This document shows, one piece after another, positions 60,581-64,000 of a DNA stretch of 64,000 nucleotides. Location: the NCBI GenBank assembly GCA_017999435.1, contig JAGNLV010000002.1, positions 372,001 through 436,000 on the forward strand. Reading direction: 5' to 3'. This DNA is from Candidatus Zixiibacteriota bacterium (GTDB lineage: Bacteria; Zixibacteria; MSB-5A5; GN15; FEB-12). Numbering within the stretch: the stretch's first letter is position 1; each line of letters starts with the position of its first letter. The notes beneath the pieces are model-generated. The model did not search any database. It saw only the letters and a list, made by a program, of their open reading frames with translations, and was not told the DNA's origin. The position numbers were made by a program, and so were the translations under genes.

Positions 60581-61106
60581 ATCCGGCCTTTCCTGGTAAC
60601 GGGTTGGTCGTTTTCGGCGGGAGGTACGTCTGGATTCGCCGGCGCATCTTCCGCCGCGCACGGGCGAGCCGGGCCTTGATGGTACCTTCGGGTCGGCCCA
60701 GGTTCGCCGCGAGTTCAGTGATGGTCCAGCCCTCGAGCTCGAAGAGCACGACAAGGGCGCGTTCCTCGGGTCGGAGGGCGGCCAGCGCGCGATCCAGCCA
60801 GCGCCGCGCGGCGAGTTCGCCGGCGGGATCGTGTGCGGGCCCGGTCATGACCTCGTCATCGAGCGCCTCGGTCCGCTGCCGCCGCCGCCAGCGGTGGCGG
60901 TTGCGGTAGCGGTTGACCAGGATCCGGTACAGCCAAGCTCGGAAGGCGCCGGGGTCGCGCAGCGAATCGAACCGGCGCAGGGCGGCCAGGAGGCCGTCCT
61001 GGTACAGGTCGTCGCCGTCGTCAATCGAGCCGGTCAACCGTCGGCAAAAGCGCTGGGCTTTGGCGTGTTCCGGTTCCAGCAGCTGCCAGAAGCGTTCGTG
61101 TTCCAT
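60555..61106 (-). CDS. ECF-type RNA polymerase sigma factor
   Basis: 183 residues from the ATG at 61104-61106 (a longer frame upstream has no start signal). Region 2 is at ~20-85 (DDGDDLYQDGLLAALRRFDSLRDP, FRAWLYRILVNRYRNRHR) and region 4 at ~120-165 (LRPEERALVVLFELEGWTITELAANLGRPEGTIKARLARARRK), with region 3 absent as in ECF factors. No Shine-Dalgarno is obvious. It is co-transcribed with the membrane protein that follows. Confidence 0.92.
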   Translation of the reverse strand: MEHERFWQLLEPEHAKAQRFCRRLTGSIDDGDDLYQDGLLAALRRFDSLRDPGAFRAWLYRILVNRYRNRHRWRRRQRTEALDDEVMTGPAHDPAGELAARRWLDRALAALRPEERALVVLFELEGWTITELAANLGRPEGTIKARLARARRKMRRRIQTYLPPKTTNPLPGKAGYALSQDQD

Positions 61107-61184
61107 GGTTCTGCCGTTACGACACCGCTCGGCGCGGTTCGGTTGCATACGGCGGAAATATACACGGTTTTGGCGAAGAGCGGG

Positions 61185-61200
61185 TTTCGAATATTCGAAA
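61185..61200. repeat. TTCGAA-type palindrome 5 (perfect core)
   Basis: TTTCGAATATTCGAAA is an exact 16-base palindrome; the flanks (GG/AC) do not pair. Confidence 0.8.
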
Positions 61201-61250
61201 ACGGGGTCGGGGCGCGCCGGCCGGGCTGTTCAACGTTTGCACAGCAGGGC

Positions 61251-61272
61251 CGTTTTCGAAAATTAGAAAACG
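61251..61272. repeat. TTCGAA-type palindrome 6
   Basis: Arms CGTTTTCGAA and TTAGAAAACG around AA, one mismatch. Confidence 0.8.
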
Positions 61273-61430
61273 CGAATTGATTTTCGACGGGGGCTGTTTT
61301 CCCTTGTGCGGCGCGGGCAAACGGGCGGCCGACATTTGCGAAAAGGTTGAAGACTCAGCAAGTCCACGAGCCGCGGGTGGCCGGCCGCGGGGCGCCGGGC
61401 GGGGGGCGCGCGGGCGGCGGGGCGAAGGGC

Positions 61431-61454
61431 GCGCTTTCGAAAATTCGAAAGCGC
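61431..61454. repeat. TTCGAA-type palindrome 7 (perfect arms)
   Basis: Arms GCGCTTTCGAA and TTCGAAAGCGC (11 pairs) around AA. Confidence 0.85.
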
Positions 61455-61625
61455 CGGTTTTCGGACGGGAGGGCGCTCAAACCGCTGCGGGACGCGGGCT
61501 CGCGGCCGGGGCCGGATTAAGAACAGATCAATTCAATCCATTATTCGAGGCGGCCGGGAAGGCAGGCGCGGGGGCCGCGGAGGGCGGCGGCGCCGGGCGA
61601 AAGCGCCGCGCGGGTCGGCCGGGGG

Positions 61626-61648
61626 CGTTTTCGACAATTGGAAAACCG
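61626..61648. repeat. TTCGAA-type palindrome 8
   Basis: CGTTTTCGAC / AATTGGAAAACCG; the outer arms GTTTTC and GAAAAC pair, the centre is degenerate. Confidence 0.65.
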
Positions 61649-61832
61649 AGTTTTTCCGTGGGAAGCGCCTCCCTCGCCGCGCCGGGCAAGGGAAAGCGGC
61701 GGGGGGCGACGCGGCGGACAGCGGCGACGGCCGCGCATGTTTGCGGTGGCGCAACGGGCGAGGGCGTGCTATCTTACGGCAGACCGGGGCCACCGGATCG
61801 AGGGGTGTCCGGTCTCCAACGCCGGAGGCCAC

Positions 61833-62177
61833 ATGAAGTACCACGAAGCCGCGTACTGCGGCGATTTCTGCGGCGGCTGCGAGCAGTACCTGAAGACCTG
61901 CTCGGGCTGCGATCCGAAGTACAAAGAGGAGTGTCCGTTCATCGCCTGCTGCCGGCAGCACCAAGCGGTGCACTGCGGGGTGTGCGCGGAGTTTCCGTGC
62001 ACGAGACTGTCGGCGTTTGTGCCGGATGACCGGCCGGGACATCCGCGCGGGTACCACATCGAGAACCTGCGGTGCCGGGCGATCGTGGGGACGGCGGACT
62101 GGCTGGCGGTGCAGCGGGCGAAACACGGGTTGCCCGCGGAGGGAGTCGCGGAGGCGGACGAGGGGGGCGGGGAGTAG
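61833..62177 (+). CDS. DUF3795 family cysteine-rich protein
   Basis: 114 residues from the ATG at 61833 (GGAGG five bases upstream); a longer frame in front is repeat-derived. The N-terminal half is a cysteine-rich zinc- or metal-binding region: YCGDFCGGCEQYLKTCSGC, then CPFIACCRQHQAVHCGVCAE and FPC, the DUF3795 pattern. Cytoplasmic, function unknown. The C-terminus is acidic and Gly-rich. Confidence 0.8.
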   Translation: MKYHEAAYCGDFCGGCEQYLKTCSGCDPKYKEECPFIACCRQHQAVHCGVCAEFPCTRLSAFVPDDRPGHPRGYHIENLRCRAIVGTADWLAVQRAKHGLPAEGVAEADEGGGE

Positions 62178-62248
62178 GGGGGGCTTCTGTTCCATCAAGA
62201 GGGCGGAGCACGCTTAAAGATGCAATCTGCCCGGGGAGGAGGACGGGT

Positions 62249-63025
62249 GTGCCGACATCAAAGCGGGAACGCTGGTCCAGAGATCAGCTGTTGATTGCGT
62301 TTAATCTTTACTGCCGCCTGCCGTTCGGGCGGCTTCACAGCAGACACCCGGATGTGATACGCGCCGCCGAATTGATCGGTCGGTCCCCCGACGCGCTTGC
62401 GATGAAACTGGTCAACTTCGCAAGTCTTGATCCGCAGCATGTAGCACGCGGGGTCCGGGGACTGAACAACGTCAGCCGGGCCGATCGGGATATGTGGCGG
62501 GAGTTTTCGGGAAACTGGGAGGCGCTTGCGTATGAGAGCGAGACAGCCTGGCGAGCGCTGCTGACCGGGCAGGATCACGGGCGGGAAGGTGAAGAGTGGG
62601 AAGCGCCGGAGGGAGTGACCGAGAAGGTCATGTCCACCCGGGTACGGGTGGTGCAGGGGTTTTTCCGACGAACGGTTCTTGCGGCTTATGAGTACCGATG
62701 CGCCTGTTGTAGATTGTCCATTCAGCAGATGCTGAATGCAAGCCACATCATTCCGTGGCGGGTTGACAAACAACGGCGGGCCGACCCGACCAACGGCATT
62801 GCCATGTGCGCGTTTCACGATCGGGCGTTCGACAGAGGGTTGATCACCCTCGACGGCGATAGGCGCATCGTGGTATCGAGAGAAGTGCCGACGAAGTCGC
62901 GGGTCGCTATGCACAGAGTTGGCTTGATCGAACTAGCCGGCGCTCGGGCCGCAGCGCCGTCGAGATTCGCGCCGGATGAAGCGGCGCTGGAGTACCACCG
63001 AGAGAACATTTTCACCGGCGGATAG
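62249..63025 (+). CDS. HNH endonuclease domain protein (restriction-endonuclease-like)
   Basis: 258 residues from a GTG with GGAGGA seven bases upstream. The HNH core near 150-200 reads CACCRLSIQQMLNASHIIPW, then DPTNGIAMCAFHDRAFDRG, with the zinc-type cysteines, the catalytic SHI and the Asn and His of HNH. The N-terminal half is a helical domain (LLIAFNLYCRLPFG) found in restriction-system HNH proteins. No methyltransferase gene lies beside it. Codon use is less GC-rich than neighbours, suggesting acquisition by transfer. Role in defence is inferred. Confidence 0.8.
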   Translation: MPTSKRERWSRDQLLIAFNLYCRLPFGRLHSRHPDVIRAAELIGRSPDALAMKLVNFASLDPQHVARGVRGLNNVSRADRDMWREFSGNWEALAYESETAWRALLTGQDHGREGEEWEAPEGVTEKVMSTRVRVVQGFFRRTVLAAYEYRCACCRLSIQQMLNASHIIPWRVDKQRRADPTNGIAMCAFHDRAFDRGLITLDGDRRIVVSREVPTKSRVAMHRVGLIELAGARAAAPSRFAPDEAALEYHRENIFTGG

Positions 63026-63035
63026 GAGGGAAAAG

Positions 63036-63293
63036 ATGTACCGGACGTTCAGGTTAACGCTTCTGGAGGCTGATGCACGGCGGGTGCTGGACGCTCTTCG
63101 GATGCAGGAGGAGTTGTGGGAGCGAACCGCTCGATATCTGCGAGAAGACTACCTCGATTCGGACGAAGGCTGCGTGGCTGATTGCGGGGATGAGTGGGAG
63201 GCTGCAGAAATCCATCGGCACTACGCCGGAATCATCACGGCTCTGGAAGGGCAGATCGACGAACAGCGGGCGCCTAGTTCCCCTCGCCGATGA
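63036..63293 (+). CDS. Hypothetical protein, 85 residues, linked to the HNH gene
   Basis: GGAGGGAAAAG immediately precedes the ATG ten bases after the HNH stop, so it is a translated gene co-transcribed with the endonuclease. It is acidic and helical (LEADARRVLDALRMQEELWE, YLREDYLDSDEG) with no signal peptide, membrane segment or recognised domain. An accessory or inhibitor role for the endonuclease is possible but unsupported. Its last 20 bases overlap the convergent coaX gene. Confidence 0.65.
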   Translation: MYRTFRLTLLEADARRVLDALRMQEELWERTARYLREDYLDSDEGCVADCGDEWEAAEIHRHYAGIITALEGQIDEQRAPSSPRR

Positions 63294-64000
63294 TTCGCAA
63301 GCCCTCGAGCGTGAGCGAGGGGACCACCTCGGTGATGTGGCGGGAGTGGCCCTCGATCTCGAAGGCCAGGCCGCCGGTCGCGGCCACCTTGCAGCGGTCG
63401 AAGCCGCACTCCTCGATGATGCGGTCGATGATAAAATCGACCTGGCCGATCAGGCCGTAGAAGGCGCCGGATTTGAGCGCGCCGGCGGTCGATTTCCCCA
63501 CGACCGTGTCGGGCTTCTCGATGCGGACCTCGAAGAGGCGGGCGGCGCGGCGCGCCAGCTCCGCCATCGCCGCCTCCGGACCGGCGATGATGACGCCGCC
63601 GATGTAGGCCTGGGCGGCGTCGAGGACGTCGAAGGTGGTCGCGGTTCCCAGGTCGACGACGATGGCGGGGCCGCCCCAGCGGGCGAGGGCGGCGACAGCG
63701 TTGGCGATGCGGTCGGCGCCGACCTGGTCGGGGGACTCGATGCGGATCGCGATGGGCAGTTTCAGGCGGCAGGAGACGGTGAGCGGCTCGCGGCTGAGGT
63801 AGCGGCGGCTGGTGCGCTCGAACACGGGGGTCAGGTGCGGGACGACCGAGGCGATCACGACTTTCTCCACCCTGGCGGGCTCGATGCGGTGGCGCATGAG
63901 GAAATGGGTGATCGACAGGCCGGCCTCATCGGGCGTGCTGCGGGGCGGGGTGGCGATGCGGTAGTCGCCGACCAGGTCGGCGCCGCGGAAGAGGCCGAAA
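63274..64000 (-). CDS. coaX: Type III pantothenate kinase (N-terminus cut by window edge)
   Basis: The frame continues to base 64000 without a start; about 241 residues are visible. The first visible residues FGLFRGADLVGDYRIAT fit the start region of CoaX just after its DxGN motif. Further signatures are GADRIANAVAA, VVDLGTATTFDVL, YIGGVIIAGPE and KSTAGALKSGAFYG, then VAATGGLA. The enzyme makes 4'-phosphopantothenate, first step of CoA synthesis, and differs from CoaA in using no acetyl-CoA feedback and needing monovalent cations. Confidence 0.95.
   Translation of the reverse strand, partial: FGLFRGADLVGDYRIATPPRSTPDEAGLSITHFLMRHRIEPARVEKVVIASVVPHLTPVFERTSRRYLSREPLTVSCRLKLPIAIRIESPDQVGADRIANAVAALARWGGPAIVVDLGTATTFDVLDAAQAYIGGVIIAGPEAAMAELARRAARLFEVRIEKPDTVVGKSTAGALKSGAFYGLIGQVDFIIDRIIEECGFDRCKVAATGGLAFEIEGHSRHITEVVPSLTLEGLRIIGEGN

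Larger units (their letters stand above)
61107..61832 (+). other. Intergenic region with four more TTCGAA-type palindromes; no gene
   Basis: 726 bases between the divergent sigma-factor and DUF3795 genes, very GC-rich apart from the palindromes. On the minus strand a TATATT (61157-61162) could be the -10 box of the sigma operon, with palindrome 5 centred about 42 bases upstream of the inferred start. Confidence 0.55.

Overview
The window is high-GC, gene-dense bacterial DNA with Shine-Dalgarno and occasional leaderless starts, many ATGA/GTGA overlaps and consensus-like sigma70 promoters. Several secreted proteins end in a dockerin-like pair of calcium loops of the GDxNxDG...LINYLFRGGPxP kind or in the NYPNPFNPxTxI...GVYFYRL...KKMLLLK C-terminal domain (FlgD-Ig-like / type IX-type sorting domain). 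From memory this combination is typical of uncultured FCB-group bacteria, Zixibacteria above all; I name that only as the likeliest origin. No tRNA, rRNA, CRISPR array, prophage or insertion sequence was seen.

Layout. 1-2039: a two-gene membrane oxidase of the cytochrome bd superfamily carrying two c-type hemes, cut by the left edge. 2148-15653: housekeeping and stress genes (GNAT acetyltransferase, DUF116, TPR lipoprotein, TM2 protein, methyltransferase, metallophosphoesterase plus amidohydrolase pair, YihY-type membrane protein, Crp/Fnr regulator, CheY-like receiver, HflX, stand-alone LigD-type 3'-phosphoesterase, aspartic-protease-like exported protein, flavodiiron protein, serine-less alpha/beta hydrolase). 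The flavodiiron protein, bd-type oxidase and a tetraheme cytochrome at 56 kb suggest an organism that meets oxygen at low levels.

16183-41273 is the striking part: seven exported proteins, most behind their own promoter, with long untranslated leaders and strong intrinsic terminators. They combine cohesin-like beta-sandwich domains, dockerin-like calcium repeats, Ig/cadherin-like repeats and C-terminal sorting domains. One is a 3135-residue protein with about 32 tandem domains, one is a subtilisin-type protease, one carries BNR-like motifs. Because cohesin-like and dockerin-like modules occur together and often in one chain, I read the locus as a self-assembling cell-surface complex rather than a classical cellulosome (inference).

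41438-59464: a GH35-like protein whose catalytic acids look replaced, gamma-glutamyltranspeptidase, a bactofilin-like membrane protein, CstA, a diguanylate cyclase, then a cell-wall cluster nagZ-anmK-spoIID followed by an OmpA-type protein and a 2'-5' RNA ligase-like protein; next a tetraheme cytochrome c, a GT4 glycosyltransferase and a SufS/Csd-type aminotransferase. 59465-64000: an ECF sigma factor with a membrane partner, flanked on both sides by a local family of short TTCGAA-based palindromes, then DUF3795, an HNH endonuclease with a small unknown gene, and coaX, cut by the right edge.
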